Source of the DNA: Panulirus ornatus
Taxonomy: Eukaryota; Arthropoda; Malacostraca; Decapoda; Palinuridae
Length of the DNA stretch: 64,000 nucleotides
Reading direction: 5' to 3'
NCBI RefSeq assembly: GCF_036320965.1
Contig: NC_092269.1
Span: 35,333,343 to 35,397,342, forward strand
This document shows, in pieces, positions 1 through 11,854 of this stretch (positions are counted from its first letter, which is position 1; the number at the start of each line of letters is the position of its first letter). The notes under the pieces are model-generated. The model did no database searches, had not been told where the DNA came from, and worked only from the letters and a program-made list of their open reading frames with translations. A program made the position numbers and the translations under genes.

Positions 1-723
1 ACTTTACTTATGAATTAGGCTTTCAAATACAATCATAACCAGTGGATTCACACATTTCAAACGTCCCTGGAACTGTACAAGCTCATCACAATACAGGAAT
101 CACTGATTGGGGCGAAAAGTCACGCCCGTACACCTGACCCAACATTGCTCCCCGTACCTTCACCTGGATATAATTCGTTTGGTTAGGTTATTTTTGCCTT
201 TGCAAATGTGTTGCGTTGGAATAACGTATTAACACGAATAGTCGGGTTTTTATTTGCTCCATATACTTGATGTCACACGAAATTACTTCAGGAATCAAGC
301 CAAAAGTGTCCGGTTTTCCTTCCCATAAGGTAAAAGACCGTAACATCTCGACTAGATTCGTTATGTTGTATTCAAACCCAAACGACGACAGAAAACCAAG
401 ACTGGAAATTGTATATTGATATAAAGTAATGTAGTAGATTTTGAAAAAGGATATTAGCGTCAGTATCAAACTCATATAGAGTAATACTGGTAAAAAGAAA
501 CACATGAATTGTGGATATTTAGAATTTCTATTTACCACTGCAGTAGCTGCTTGCTGGCCTCTTGAATGCTAATGTGTCGGTGACTTGACGCAACACCCTC
601 TTATCTCGCCCGTCACTAACTCTATCCTAGTAGTCTCGGCGCTCGATGTTCATAGGAGTGTTTTCAGCTGTGGTTAGACTCTTTTTATGTACTGTATTAT
701 TGATGCATACTTCACCACACTGC

Positions 724-726
<3 letters not shown>
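1..726. other. Unique-looking intergenic DNA
   Basis: No gene, RNA gene or repeat is recognised here. The longest open frame (188-538, minus strand) encodes a peptide of ordinary composition with no known motif, and its length is expected by chance in AT-rich DNA. Confidence 0.6.

Positions 727-799
<73 letters not shown>
727..799. repeat. (TA)n microsatellite
   Basis: About 36 uninterrupted TA units. It directly abuts the LINE remnant that starts at about 800, as TA tracts also do beside mobile sequence near 17.9, 44.3 and 46.5 kb. Confidence 0.97.
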
Positions 800-800
<1 letters not shown>

Positions 801-1620
801 GTCTTCTGTGTTACCGAGGTAGGAAAGAAGCAGACGAAGAACGACCTTATTTTCTCATTGACGCTCTCCATCCACTCCATAAGTTCCAGCCGTTTTAGTA
901 CAGCGTAATCAGCTCTCAAATCTGTTTCTCCAATGTTATGTCATACCTTACTTGACCCTCCTTCCTTACACCGCATAGTTCTCAAATATTTGATTTCTAT
1001 CACATCCACACCTCTTCCATAACTTTGCATTTCAAGTGAGTTGCTTCCATGCGGCACCGTCGGTACTACTTTACCGTCAAACATAACCCATCTTTGCCCT
1101 CACAGACAGTTACCTCCCAGCGCGCTCAGGCCCTTTGCCCTTTACCCACCCTATGATTAACTTCAGCTCCTATATTGCCACCCGCTGCCATAGCTACTTT
1201 CAGATATCAAAAACTTTCGACTTAGTTTAGGACTTAGTTTAGGTGTACCGTTTGAACTCGCACTCACACACCTCCAGTATACCTCCCCTGTTAAACTCCG
1301 TACTTTTTTTTTATTCACGTTAACTCTCAGCTTCCTTCTTTCACACACATTCTCAAACTCACACACCAGCTTCTACAGTTTCTCACATGTGTTTAACACC
1401 AGAGTCTTCTGTCATCTGCGAACCGCAGTTGATTCGCTCCCATCCCCGACCATACACACCTACCCTTCTCCCCAAGACCCTCGCATTTACATCCCATCAC
1501 CCAATTCACGAGCAGATTAAATAGCTATGATGACATCACATCCCCTGATGCAGAATCACTTTCATTTGAAACCACTCTCCTTCCTCAATTCCTACTCGCC
1601 TTAATCATTAAAACTCATTA
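800..1620 (-). mobile_element. Decayed LINE, reverse transcriptase C-terminal part
   Basis: Read on the minus strand, 1163-1366 encodes CERRKLRVNVNKKKVRSL followed by a degenerate YLGSxxAADG-like stretch. This resembles the thumb and connection region of non-LTR reverse transcriptases, where a CxxRKLxVNxxKSKVM block precedes a YLGS block. Beyond a stop, the minus strand continues with NHRVGKGQ and, near 930-1020, with fragments such as ELCGVRKEGQVRYD. These are the expected order of the ORF2 C-terminal region. At the low-coordinate end, gttaccgaggtagg and agcagacgaagaa at 812-841 are degenerate matches to the start of the repeat at 46501-46952. Several frameshifts and stops make it a dead copy. 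The family assignment rests on motif recall, not on a search. RTE-like is my guess for the clade. Confidence 0.8.
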
Positions 1621-4308
1621 GCAGTTCTAGTAGCTTTCCAAAAACACTATATATTCATAATGTCTGTAAAACATGTCATTCCCTTCATATATGCATGTGT
1701 GTCTATCTGTGAGTCGTCCTCACTTTCGTCCTCCACATGTAGTTTACTGCAAATAAAGAACACATTAGTGAAGCTGGATTAGTCCTACAATCAACGTATT
1801 GTCGTACAGCCTTGAAGTCATCGTGGATCATGGACGCTCCGTAAACAAATCACTAAAATTCGCGTTTTGCCGCATACAAACAAACCTAACGGGTTTGTGA
1901 GTACCAATTTACTAATTAACGAAATATGTGTCCGTTTACGAGGACTAACACGGAACGTTGTTTCTTACGGTCTAGTTCGCTCGGACTGAATTCGTTAAGG
2001 TTGAACCGTATTTCAGTATTTTTACCATGCCTAGACCTTTGAGCCCGTTCGTACTTACACCCTTGTACAGATACCATATCAACAACAACTTAGAGGAGAC
2101 AGAAGTGTCGTGGAGTCTTGGGTATGTGAGCCAACCAGCAAAAACGCTTTCAGCGGGGTCGAGCGAGGGAGAGAGAGAGAGGCAGCCTAGCCCCGTCGCT
2201 CAGTCGCTGCTCGAGGTTGTGTGTGTGTGCACCTGATCCGCTTCGTAATACCAGGTGGGGAGACGACGCGTCGAGAAAGATTTTTCATGCAGATCCTGGA
2301 GTTGATTCGCTGTGGATGTAACCCTAGGTGAAGATGGTTCTGCTACGTGTGATGTGTTTTTAACTCTTAGGAACAGCGGCGGTGTGGATGTTACTTGAGA
2401 CTTGAATCGCAGTTGGACCTTTGATAAACTTTAATAATTTGATGTAATGATTAATTAGTGATGCATCATTCTCACCTAATTACGGGGGTATATTTCTAGT
2501 GTTCATAATTACTGGAAGTGTTTGAATGTAAAAGATATCTCCAGGAGTACTAACAACATGATGCTGAAGATGTTTTGGTAACCACTATCATTGTTTTGGT
2601 TGATAGCGACCCCGTAAAAGAATAACAAACATCAAGTGAATAAGTCGTGATGGTCGATTCACTTGTGTCGTTGAAATGAGAAGTGGAACTTTAATGCCGT
2701 TAAAGAGACGGCAAGTGAGCTGATACTGTACAGTGATATCATTGTTGTTATCCTACAAAGACCTGTTGTAGTTTAAAAAGTTATTAGACGGATTAGCGTG
2801 ATATTGCGTGTTTTAATCGCGTGTTGTATGAAAAAGGTTGAAGTTGTTATGACAAAAGCAGAGCTGTTGACTTCTGGCTCGGCTGACTGTTCTTATCAGT
2901 TAAGGAGGTTTATCTGTGATTAGCTGGGAAAAAGATGTTATCCATGTGATCGTAAATATTGTCTTGCCCGAGCAGGTCGGCTGCGTGTACCCCCCAGCTC
3001 TTTTGTAACCTATGTTTTCGCGGTTCATATTCGCTCATAAGTCTTAGGTTTGTAAAAAGTAATATATGTATGTGTCCTGAGACTTATTATGAAATCAAAC
3101 GTCTCACTTTTAGTCATGAACAGGTTGAAGCTGGCAGTCATATTAGTTGATATGCTTCGCCTGTAGACTTGTAGAGGTTAAGCCTAATAGCTAATTAAAC
3201 TGGTTAACCCTATTATCAGTGTGGGTTGATATATATTCCATCCACCTGGAGAATTATACGAAGAAGCGTAGCATCCATCTCGTTGTGTTCATATGATGTA
3301 GATTATACCTCAGACTTGTACAGAGTAATTATGTGTAAGGTATACTTTACGCTTTTATAAGTCTATGTATTTTTATGCAGGCTTATACATACATATATAT
3401 CTCTATCTAAGGCTTAAACAGACGAATAAATCTCTGAAACTCAGACTGACTCAGGATGATATATGCCTCTGCTGTAGGCTCATTCATACACGATAAGATA
3501 TATTTCATTCCAACGATAACGATGTTGCTGCATATCTTTCATCCACCAGGGTCACTGTGTTCAATTGCAGGCTTGAATACTTCTTCCATACTCTTAAGCA
3601 CTATATTTTTTTTGAGCATAGACGTGCTACTGGTTGTGAGGCAGGCCTACAGAGGGGATACCATCTCACTAATTCCGGCTTATAGAAGATGACAGGTCGG
3701 TACCAGGGCCCGGGAGAGGGTAGGAGGCTGTACCAGACATTAAGGCTCGTAATATAGTGGAAGCCCGGGCTGAAACGAGGATTTAGAATACGTGGAGACT
3801 ATGACTGAACGTAAAGAGTTTGATATAAAAAAGATTCACGAATCTTGTAAAAGTGACAAAAAAAAGTAATATATAGATAAGGACTGTGTATTAAGAAGGG
3901 TTGGGGATAAGGTGCCTGGAAACAGAAACACCAAGGGTCTATGCCGTAGACTGTAGTCCTGACCAGAGCCCGCGAGAGAAACCATTCTCCCGTCTCGACT
4001 GGTTACATATATTACTTTATCATGATACGCGTTGGTCATCCATTAGCTTAGCCAAAGTAGCCGTGGTAACCTGTGATTCACGTGGGTATAAACACCTCCT
4101 CCCTCCCTCTCTCTCTCTCCTGCCTTTGGGGTACCCGAGCATTATTTAAGGTATTTGCATGTGATTTCCAGTGTTACGACGCGTCAGCCTGATGTCTCAC
4201 TGGAGATTACTGCCTCCCCTGTCATATGTCTGGGATGTTTATCCTTCTTACTGATCCGTCCTTTTCGCTTATTCACTGACGTTCCATCGCTTTACATATT
4301 TGATATGT

Positions 4309-4309
<1 letters not shown>
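1621..4309. other. Intergenic, no recognised gene
   Basis: Mostly AT-rich sequence with short open frames only. A loosely repeated word (gcaggctt or aggcttaa) recurs about every 60-90 bases between 3150 and 3660 and may be a very old tandem repeat. A purine pair tract (gagagagagagag) sits near 2168. No splice-bounded coding exon could be supported. Confidence 0.5.
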
Positions 4310-4361
<52 letters not shown>

Positions 4362-4481
4362 ACGAGTACCTGCCTGGAGGCTTTGTCATTAGGTTGGGGT
4401 AGGCTTAACTCAGAAAAATATAAAGTCGTTTAACGAGTCGTATGATTTATGTGTTGTCCAGTGTTATATGTGGGATGGATG

Positions 4482-4512
<31 letters not shown>

Positions 4513-4572
4513 CTGAATGTCAGCAACCCACGGTGATATGAGGAAGAGAGAAAAGACAGCAACCTGGGTCGA

Positions 4573-4605
<33 letters not shown>
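4310..4605. repeat. Cluster of three dinucleotide tracts
   Basis: (TG)n at 4310-4354, (TG)n at 4482-4509 and (GA)n at 4576-4605 lie within 300 bases. Open frames across them are low-complexity shadows. Confidence 0.95.
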
Positions 4606-4609
<4 letters not shown>

Positions 4610-4814
4610 GGTGTTTAGAATAATAAAGGTGTTTTCTCTCGCATGGATTCATTATTCTGGTGAGGCTGCGCGACATGTGTTGGTGTGTAGGCCGGCGAGA
4701 GCCAGGTAGAATTCTTAGGGTAATGTACCGGCACTGCCTGTGTCTCTCTTCCCACACCGTCAAACTCTTGCCATCTCCACCGCTGTAGGAGTCGTTGATC
4801 TCCTGACTACGACG

Positions 4815-4962
4815 ACTTGGTACGACCTGTGAGCACCGTGGGCCAAGACGCTACCATCTTGAGCGCAAGGGTACGGTTCTCGAGTGCGCGACGGTACGAC
4901 GATCCTTGAGTATACGACCATACGTCACACGAGCATGACAGTGCGAGCCTTGAGGGCGAAGG
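4815..4962 (-). repeat. GTCGTACC-family minisatellite, reverse orientation
   Basis: Degenerate repeats of about 22 bases in the complement orientation of the family word gggtcgtaccgtcgtg: ggtacgacc, gagcgcaagggtacgg, gcgacggtacgacgatcctt, gagtatacgacc and cgagcatgacagtgcgagcc. The same family recurs at 7.7, 17.6, 31.7, 48.9, 51.4 and 56.6 kb. Confidence 0.7.
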
Positions 4963-5340
4963 TGCGCCGCCAGCGTCAGGGAAGGTGGTGGTGGTGGTGG
5001 TGAGCTTGGCTGTGTGCTCGAATTGCTGCTTCGTTATGGGATTCGGTCGTTGAGGGATCTCTCGGGTGAGTGTAGGGGGCGTTTTCGCCTGTAGCCACTC
5101 TTCGTGTGTGTGTGTGTGTGGTAAAGGTGTCCTTTCAGCTCAGCTGCGTTTCATTAAAATGTGGATCTAGGCACCGCCGCACTTAGTCGTCATCTGTCAG
5201 TGAAATACAAGGAAATGTGTTGTCAGTTTTACTCCACCTATGTTGAGGTGGTTCGTCTGTGTACTTCAATGCACTATCAGTACGTCGCACTGATGTGAGT
5301 CGTTGTCGTGACTGAGGCCGTTGCGCAGGTATAACAAACA

Positions 5341-5344
<4 letters not shown>

Positions 5345-5406
<62 letters not shown>
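5345..5406. repeat. (CT)n microsatellite
   Basis: About 31 uninterrupted CT units. Five overlapping low-complexity open frames around it are artefacts. Confidence 0.97.
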
Positions 5407-5409
<3 letters not shown>

Positions 5410-5732
5410 CCACAGGTGGACAGGATACGACACCCGATGCACGAGTCCATCCACCTCCGTCTGTCGGTCGGTATCTTTCCCAGCCGTCGTCGCACAGGCA
5501 ACCACCAGATTGTCTTCCACAGTAAAGGGCGTCGTGAATTCGGACGAGGCTCGTGATCTAGCGAGGAGTTTGAGTCTATGGAGGTCATAGTAGCGGCAGC
5601 CGTGCCTGACAAACCCGTATTGTCACGCGTGTTGATCCCGCGGAGTAGAGTAAGGAGGGGAGGGGGACTGGTTTGCGTAGGGTTGTGTCAAGAGTGGCTG
5701 TATAGCGTAGGTACGCCTATGTATTGACATAC

Positions 5733-5736
<4 letters not shown>

Positions 5737-5791
<55 letters not shown>

Positions 5792-5920
5792 GAGCCAGTC
5801 TGTGAAATTGTTTAATGTAGTTGTCATACAGAAGTTTAAGAAGTTTTTGATGGTGGAAAAACAAGAAATGGGGCACAACGAGTGTAAAACTTCCTCCCCG
5901 TGTTGCAGAAATTGGTAATT

Positions 5921-5972
<52 letters not shown>

Positions 5973-6091
5973 CTTAGGCTGGTGTGTGTGTATATGTAGA
6001 CACACATGGTAATAAAAACATGATACACACATACAGGGTTAAGAGAGGGGGCAATACGAGTGCACAACACACACACACACACACACACACA
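5737..6091. repeat. Cluster of (AG)n and two (CA)n tracts
   Basis: (AG)n at 5737-5788, (CA)n at 5922-5971 and (CA)n at 6067-6091, separated by ordinary sequence. Confidence 0.96.
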
Positions 6092-6289
6092 TTGGCTTTC
6101 ATTGTTTAATATCACAAAGGAAGAGATTAGAATTAATATCTGTATGCTCAGAGAAGTGACAGGTTTTCCCTAAAGTACAGACCTCTGTAAGAGATAACAG
6201 TGAAGCGGACGGATGAATTCTTGATCACGAGGAACATTCCGAGTGAGATGCAGCCACGGAGGGGAGGGAGGCCATGTGTAACAAATTTC

Positions 6290-7330
6290 CTGAGATTTCA
6301 TGAGAAGGAGAGACAGGTTGGTTGGTTTTGCATATTTGGACTGCCAGAAAGCCTTTGACGCTGTGCGTCACAGTAGGCTGTCAGAGGCATTGGAATCCTG
6401 GGCTCATTGTCTGATGACGTCTTATGTGGAGGGAGGGAAAGGTCGTACCTGGATGGCAGGGATCAAAGTATTCGGCAGGTGGTGCTTACCCCAAGGTGGT
6501 GCTTACCCCAGGTGGCGCTTACCCCAGCTGTATGAAAGTATGTGGAGTTCCACAGGACTTGGTGATAGGACCATTGTTATTTCTTATCCATATATGATAT
6601 TTCTCTGAAGGACTTGTATCTTACATAGACATGTTTGTGGAAGATGTCAGACGTGTGAGAGAGGTAAGGAACATTCAGGAGTCTAGCAGCGTCTATGAAA
6701 AGCTTCGTAAGGTGCAACATAAGTGAATGGCTGATGAGGTTCACTCTAAATAAGTACAAAGAGCAAGAGCATATCATGTTGCGAGAGGAGTCAGGGCAGT
6801 GCTTCACTCATTCCCGGAGAGAACCTCCTCGGAAGGGGAGGCAAGCCATACTTGGTCAGCGTCAACATTACCTCCAAGTTCTCGGGGTTGAGGCATGTGG
6901 GACGCCAGTGTTAGAGCGCGCATCGCCAGCCCCACCTCCCCACTCAGAAATGCAAGAGGAAGTCCAACGACATGTGAAGGAATGGTGGCAGAATGAAGAG
7001 CTATGCAGAGAATTTCTGTCGGACTTGACCGCGCCACACGAAAGGAGGAAATGATAACATCTATAAATTCTTGGGGATATAGTGATGCTGATATTGACGT
7101 CCTCTTCAAAATAGACAAAGACCGCGCTACCAGACCTCTGAAGAAAGTCACCACGGACAGATTGTAACGCTTCCTAATTAGATGACTTGAGAACAACTGA
7201 GAAAAGATTAATCAAATGTTGGTAGATACTGCAAGCAGCGAGATAACTCAGAACCTTTATGACAGAAATTTGAAGTTAAGTCCTTGGTTTACACAGCCAT
7301 AAAGCTGTCTCCCAGTATGCACGAACAGGT
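6290..7330 (+). mobile_element. Decayed LINE, reverse transcriptase core to C-terminus
   Basis: Successive + strand frames carry non-LTR reverse transcriptase motifs in the right order. YLDCQKAFDAVRHSRL at 6333-6380 corresponds to the F/YLDxxKAFDxVxHxxL block. CGVPQDLVIGPLLFLIHI at 6541-6594 is the GVPQGSVLGPLLF block. MFVEDVRR from 6631 is the catalytic FADD box with both A and the first D altered. WLMRFTLNKYK near 6728 is the WxMxFNxxKC block. From about 7040, GNDNIYKF and DADIDVLFKIDKDRATR match the RGDLIxxxKI and DxxDxxxLF region near the C-terminus of CR1/L2-like elements. The motifs fall in three frames with stops between them, so the copy is dead. The imperfect triplication of a ccccaggtggtgcttac-like word at 6475-6525 is a local tandem duplication inside the element. 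Confidence 0.85.
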
Positions 7331-7335
7331 AATAA

Positions 7336-7357
7336 CACACACACACACACACACACC
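7336..7357. repeat. Short (CA)n microsatellite
   Basis: Eleven CA units at the 3' side of the LINE remnant. Confidence 0.9.
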
Positions 7358-7670
7358 AGATTGAAATTGTCTGCTGTACTCTATGCAGGCTTCTTCTTTC
7401 CTCCAGCCACGCCTCTTCAAGCTGCAAATGGAATTTGGAGGTCTTGTGTCTGTGATGAACCCTAAAAGAAAATTATCTTCCTTTCCGAATCAAATGGGAC
7501 CATGTAGAAACTGGTGCGGACGGAGGCATAATTATACTGGTGACATTTTAAGAGATTGACCCAGATTGTTTGCCATTAACCGCTTGTTGAATGACGGAGC
7601 GAACCTTGGATATGATGGCCTTGGCCTTTAAGAGGTCAGGTCGAAGGACAGGCTATCATAACCTTAGGGT

Positions 7671-7790
7671 TGTTACGTCGTACTCAAGCGTCGTATCTTT
7701 TACGCTTAATGGTCGCACTCTCCCGCCCTGAGGGATCGTACCGTCGCGCTCAAGGATAACACCGTTGTGCTTATGGGGTTAAATTCCTCA
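7671..7790 (+). repeat. GTCGTACC-family minisatellite
   Basis: About five degenerate units, including acgtcgtactcaagcgtcgt, gagggatcgtaccgtcgcgc and ggataacaccgttgtgctta. It is the same word family as at 17.6 and 31.7 kb. Confidence 0.65.
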
Positions 7791-8220
7791 TATAATCCCT
7801 TCGTGTTGGTATGTGTGTGTTTGCTCATTTCCTGTTGTTGTAACTGATCTAGCGCAGGCAGGCAGCCGTGCCCTAGTTAGCGTAACCAGCTCTGACTATT
7901 GTTTGATCACCTTTTCTTTTCTATGTGGCTATTGTCCCTCCGACCTGGCAGTACTCTTATGAACTGACTGTTTTAAATGAGGCCATCTTGATTTTCTTTT
8001 TGTTTTTTTTTTCGTTCCCAACTGACTTTAAATTAGATACATTTGTTTGTGTTATAGTTTAAATGACCCGAATGTTGTTCAGACAAGTCTACATGACGCT
8101 GTCCCGACTACTGGTTGGACTGGCTTGTGTGTGTGCTGAGCAAAACAAATCCTGCACTTAATGTTCAAACTGTTGATTCCTATCTGCGAACTCTCATTAT
8201 AGAAGCCACACCAGGCTGTG

Positions 8221-8222
<2 letters not shown>

Positions 8223-8261
<39 letters not shown>
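8223..8261. repeat. (GT)n microsatellite
   Basis: About 19 GT units. The 60-residue open frame across it is a shadow. Confidence 0.95.
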
Positions 8262-8262
<1 letters not shown>

Positions 8263-11086
8263 TAACCCCACAGCAGAGGGAGAGAGTCCGAAAATAAAAG
8301 ATGATGTTATCGTGGGCACGTCCTGCGTGGGGTCGGGCGCCCACACCCACGGGCCCGCCTTATTGAGAGTGTGTACATCTTAGCCGGCCTCGAGTCATAT
8401 ATATATCTTGATCAGCTCCCCCAAGGTTGGCCCAGGATTACCGCTGCTAGCCCACAGCTCAGCAGGTCCGGTCTTGGCGAGAAGTTTACAAAACATTTCC
8501 ATGAGGAACTCTTGTTGAAGCAGTGTCTCAGAACGTTGCGTTGTTCTCGAAGTCTTTAAATAGTCTGTGGACGATTCTAAGAGTCGTGGGGTTACTACAC
8601 AAATGAAGCTGGCGGAAGCTCACCATTTTATAAAGTACCGCAAAGGTTTGACGAATGTTCGGAAAATGTGGTTGCGTGAGGAGTAAATCCTAGAAGTCGC
8701 CTTCAGTCACGGAGTGTTTTGTTGACAGGACGCAGTCCGTCCGCTCCAGCGGTGCTGTGGGAGTTTCTCGGAAAGTAAAGAGGAGTGAAGTCATTCGGAT
8801 GCCCGTCTTTAGCAATCTTAATTTTCTAGTAGGTGAAGGAGCCTTCAAGGAAAAATCTTCGCTTGGCTTCATTTCTTTTTCTTTTTTTTTTCATAAGAAA
8901 GTGGCGTGACAGAAGGGAAAGATTTTGAGTAACTGCTCCCGCAGCTCCACCTAGCCACCTCCTGCGACACTCAGATGTATTTTCTTTGTATAATCCATGT
9001 AAGTTATTTCTGAAGATCTATCCAACAGTCTTTAAGTGCCTATAGATAAATAACAGTATATGAGTGTTAAATGGTTGGGTTTCATAATCATATCTATTGA
9101 TGAACCAGTCTGATGATTCGTTAGTTTATGAACAACTCTAGTTTTCGTGTGTAAACAATCATCATTTGGTGTAGAGTGTAGAGGAACGTAATACTTTTCA
9201 CTGATAGATAATCTTTCATTTGAAAGGGAAACCAACTGCTTACTTTAATGAAGTTAAGAAAAGGTAAGAGAGTTACTACACAGAGTTGATTAAGAGTAAT
9301 GAATATTTGTGTATACCACAATTTTTTTTTTCAATTCAGTATTTAGAATTCTGCAGTGCCCCATGATATCTTCCTGTGTAGTCTTGCATATATGAATATA
9401 TGTAAATCAGTGAATATTATGTATTCATTCATGTGTATAAAGAATATGTGGGCAGAGGGTCCACGAGGGAGACGGGCTACGTAAAGAGCTAGGCTTCGTC
9501 CTGACGAATCTATGCCAACAACAGAAGCCTGGGCAGACGTGTAGTACTGTAATGGGTACTGCATCAAGGCATAAATATAGCATGAGTGTAGACAAACCAT
9601 GGCATGAGTCAGGTTCTAAAATACTGAGACTGGTGAGTAAAGTAGCGGCGTCGGGTTGGTCGACGCAACGGTTACTGCCCACACCCCAGCCTCGCTCCTC
9701 CCTCCCACACCGACGGTGTTGTCGCGCGCTAGGCTTGGCCAAGAGCATTTTGTCAGGTACGGCACCCGCAGCGCTCAGGAAGCCGGTCACGTCCACCGGG
9801 CGGGATTACAGGTCAAGAAATGCAATTATATGTTTATTTCCTCTGTAGGGGGAGCGTAGGGCAAGTGAGGCGTGTGTTCAGTGTCTTTAGTGCGGAAGTT
9901 GCTATCGAGGGAGTCCGGGATCTTGCGTGTATGAACTCATTTTGCCACCTTCAGATCCAAAATGTTCTTTTTTTGTCATCATGATTTTGGAACCATCTAC
10001 CCACATTATAGGTGTTCTAAATTCTGAGCACAGTGTAATGAAAAATTAGTTTTTGATGAAACGAAATTTTCCAGTTGGCAAGAATCTGTTGATAATCAAC
10101 ACCATTGATTGGTTAAGTCCTTTCTTTAACACCTTACTCTAATAAGTGCTAAATGTTGAAAGAAAACTGTAATCAAAAGGAGAAACAGTTACAATATAAC
10201 ACTTTTTTTTATAGATAGTTAATGTATGTCTTTTTATTGTTTTCCCTTTGATAAACAACATCATAGGTATACACAAATGAAGTCATTATTTGACATCACA
10301 CTCTTCTATCTCTATCATTATCGTTAGATAAAAATTCAAATGTCATGGACCTTCAGGATAGTGTATGTTATCATCACCGCATCAGCACATCCAACTTGTC
10401 GTCTTATATGGCGGGTAAGCACATGAAAACACTGACTTGGGGCCTGGGGGATGATGATATACTGCAGGACCATCGTTGTAGTGTGGCTGGCTAGGCTTTA
10501 AAGTACAGAGATCGTGCAGTGTTCGTCAACTGGCCCAAAACAGGTTTACTCTGAACATGATGGTTTATTGCTATTGATCTTGTTACTACGAATAATCTTA
10601 ACTACACAGCTATATGAAGAAAAGAAAAAGTTTTATATTCTCGATCTTATTTATGTACTTGAGTTAGACGTCCATCTTAATGTATCTTTTGTTCTGGTAT
10701 TTGTTGATTAGCTCTGGGTTGGAAGCAACAGATAATCGATACGGCTTCGAAACTAAGGGAAACATATTCTTCGTCAGTTACTTAACTGTTTTGCTATGAT
10801 TCTTTTTAACGAATAGGATTATTTTTTTCTGTATCAGGTAAATTCTTCATAAACAAGGTAAAGTTTAACTTGGGAAATATCCGGGAGATGCTGATTCGGG
10901 GTCTTATAAGTAATATGATCACGAGCAGTTCGGATAAGGGCGAGTCGGTTAATGGTTAAAATGAGTGATGAGACTTTACCTTAAAATTTACATTTTTCAG
11001 TTGTGTGATATTAGAAGAGGATAACAATATCTGTACAATGCCTGTGAATATTTAGGCATTAAACCTTTTTTTCATTATTCTTTTTC
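8262..11086. other. Intergenic, no recognised gene
   Basis: A GC-richer pocket at about 9640-9810 carries a 98-codon + frame (9552-9848) ending near ttacag|gtcaag, but the peptide has no motif and overlapping frames are equally open, so I do not call an exon. The rest, especially 9960-11086, is AT-rich and featureless. Confidence 0.5.
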
Positions 11087-11676
11087 CAGGAAGGAGAAGA
11101 ACCAACTGAAGATTCGTGGGTGTTGTGTTGGTGGGGCTGGGGATGAGGCAGCCAGTGTGATCATGACTGAGAGCCAGCGGGGCATCAGCGTGAAGTGTAA
11201 GGCTGTTGAAAATCTCCCTACGTGTCCTCAGGGGATGAAGCTTTGATGTATGGTTAGTGGAGCTTTAGAAGGGCATATAACAACCCCCAGAGTCTGATAA
11301 GGAGAGTAAACCTGGCTCTGCGGTGATAAGAAGTGTCGTGGCTATGAGTGTGTTGTGTCTGCCTGGTGCTGTAGTGAAGGTGAGGTCAAATAACAGGGTA
11401 TAGTGAAGGTTGTAACTAGATCAGTGAAGTTCCCAAGTCCCTGTTGCTCAAGTGAGGGCAAAGCGTATAGCCAAGGTCTGTGGCCATAGTTCAACAGTGA
11501 AGCCATTGTGTCATAGTGGTATAGTGAAGTTAGCGAGGCAAGGACAGCGCCTTAGTGATAAAGTGAAATTACGTGAGGCGGGAACTAGAGTGTCTTAGTG
11601 ATATAGTGAAGTTGGTGAGGCGAGAACGACAGTGTCGTGGTGATATAGCCAAGACGGTGAAGCAGGAGCGAGCGGT
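11087..11676 (+). other. Possible 5' UTR exon with strong splice acceptor
   Basis: A long pyrimidine run (tttttttcattattcttttt) ends in ccag at 11086-11089, a textbook 3' splice site, followed by gaaggagaagaacc. Downstream to 11676 there is no long open frame in the frame of the ATG at 11677. A stop (tga, 11641-11643) precedes that ATG in frame. The simplest reading is an untranslated stretch of the exon that contains the start codon. From about 11370 the sequence is itself a loose tandem repeat of roughly 40-45 bases built on tagtgatatagtgaagt. This is inference: no transcript evidence is available, and acceptors of this quality also occur by chance in AT-rich DNA. Confidence 0.35.
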
Positions 11677-11854
11677 ATGTACTCGTACGGGCGGCGACGC
11701 AGCAGTGGAGGAGGCTCGGTGCTGGACTACGATCCGCTGGAGGAGGAGCGACTTCGGGAGACCGTTCCCGAGGAGGCTGAGGAGGAGGAGGAGGTCGCAT
11801 CGCACCAGGCGGCTGAGGCTGACCCTTACGTCCAGAGGATCCACGAGGTCAAAG
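11677..11854 (+). CDS. Candidate first coding exon of an unrecognised gene
   Basis: The frame opens at ATG 11677 (G at -3) with an in-frame stop upstream at 11641. It encodes 59 residues before a strong donor: exon ...aaag, intron gtcagt from 11855, splitting the next codon after its first base (phase 1). The peptide starts MYSYGRRRSSGGGS, continues through SVLDYDPLEEERLRETV into an acidic run (residues about 32-39, almost all Glu), and ends EADPYVQRIHEVK. Composition is unlike the surrounding repeats and looks like the disordered, charged N-terminus of a metazoan intracellular protein. There is no signal peptide or membrane segment. If the donor is ignored the frame continues to 12039 into AT-rich sequence that looks intronic. 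I do not recognise the family, and no second exon with matching phase was found in the remaining 52 kb, so the next intron may run past the window. It could be a chance frame, since the glutamate run comes from a gag-rich stretch. Confidence 0.4.

Noticed and set aside
2027..2236. 69-codon frame with ATG after tttttacc as a first exon
   Set aside because: Ends in GA/GT low-complexity sequence, with no donor of quality and no recognised peptide.
5183..6115. Frames rich in RE, LS, CV and TH dipeptides as small genes
   Set aside because: Direct translations of (GA)n, (CT)n, (TG)n and (CA)n tracts. The same applies to the many similar frames near 16.5, 23.1, 27.1, 32.2, 42.3, 46.5, 48.1 and 63.9 kb.
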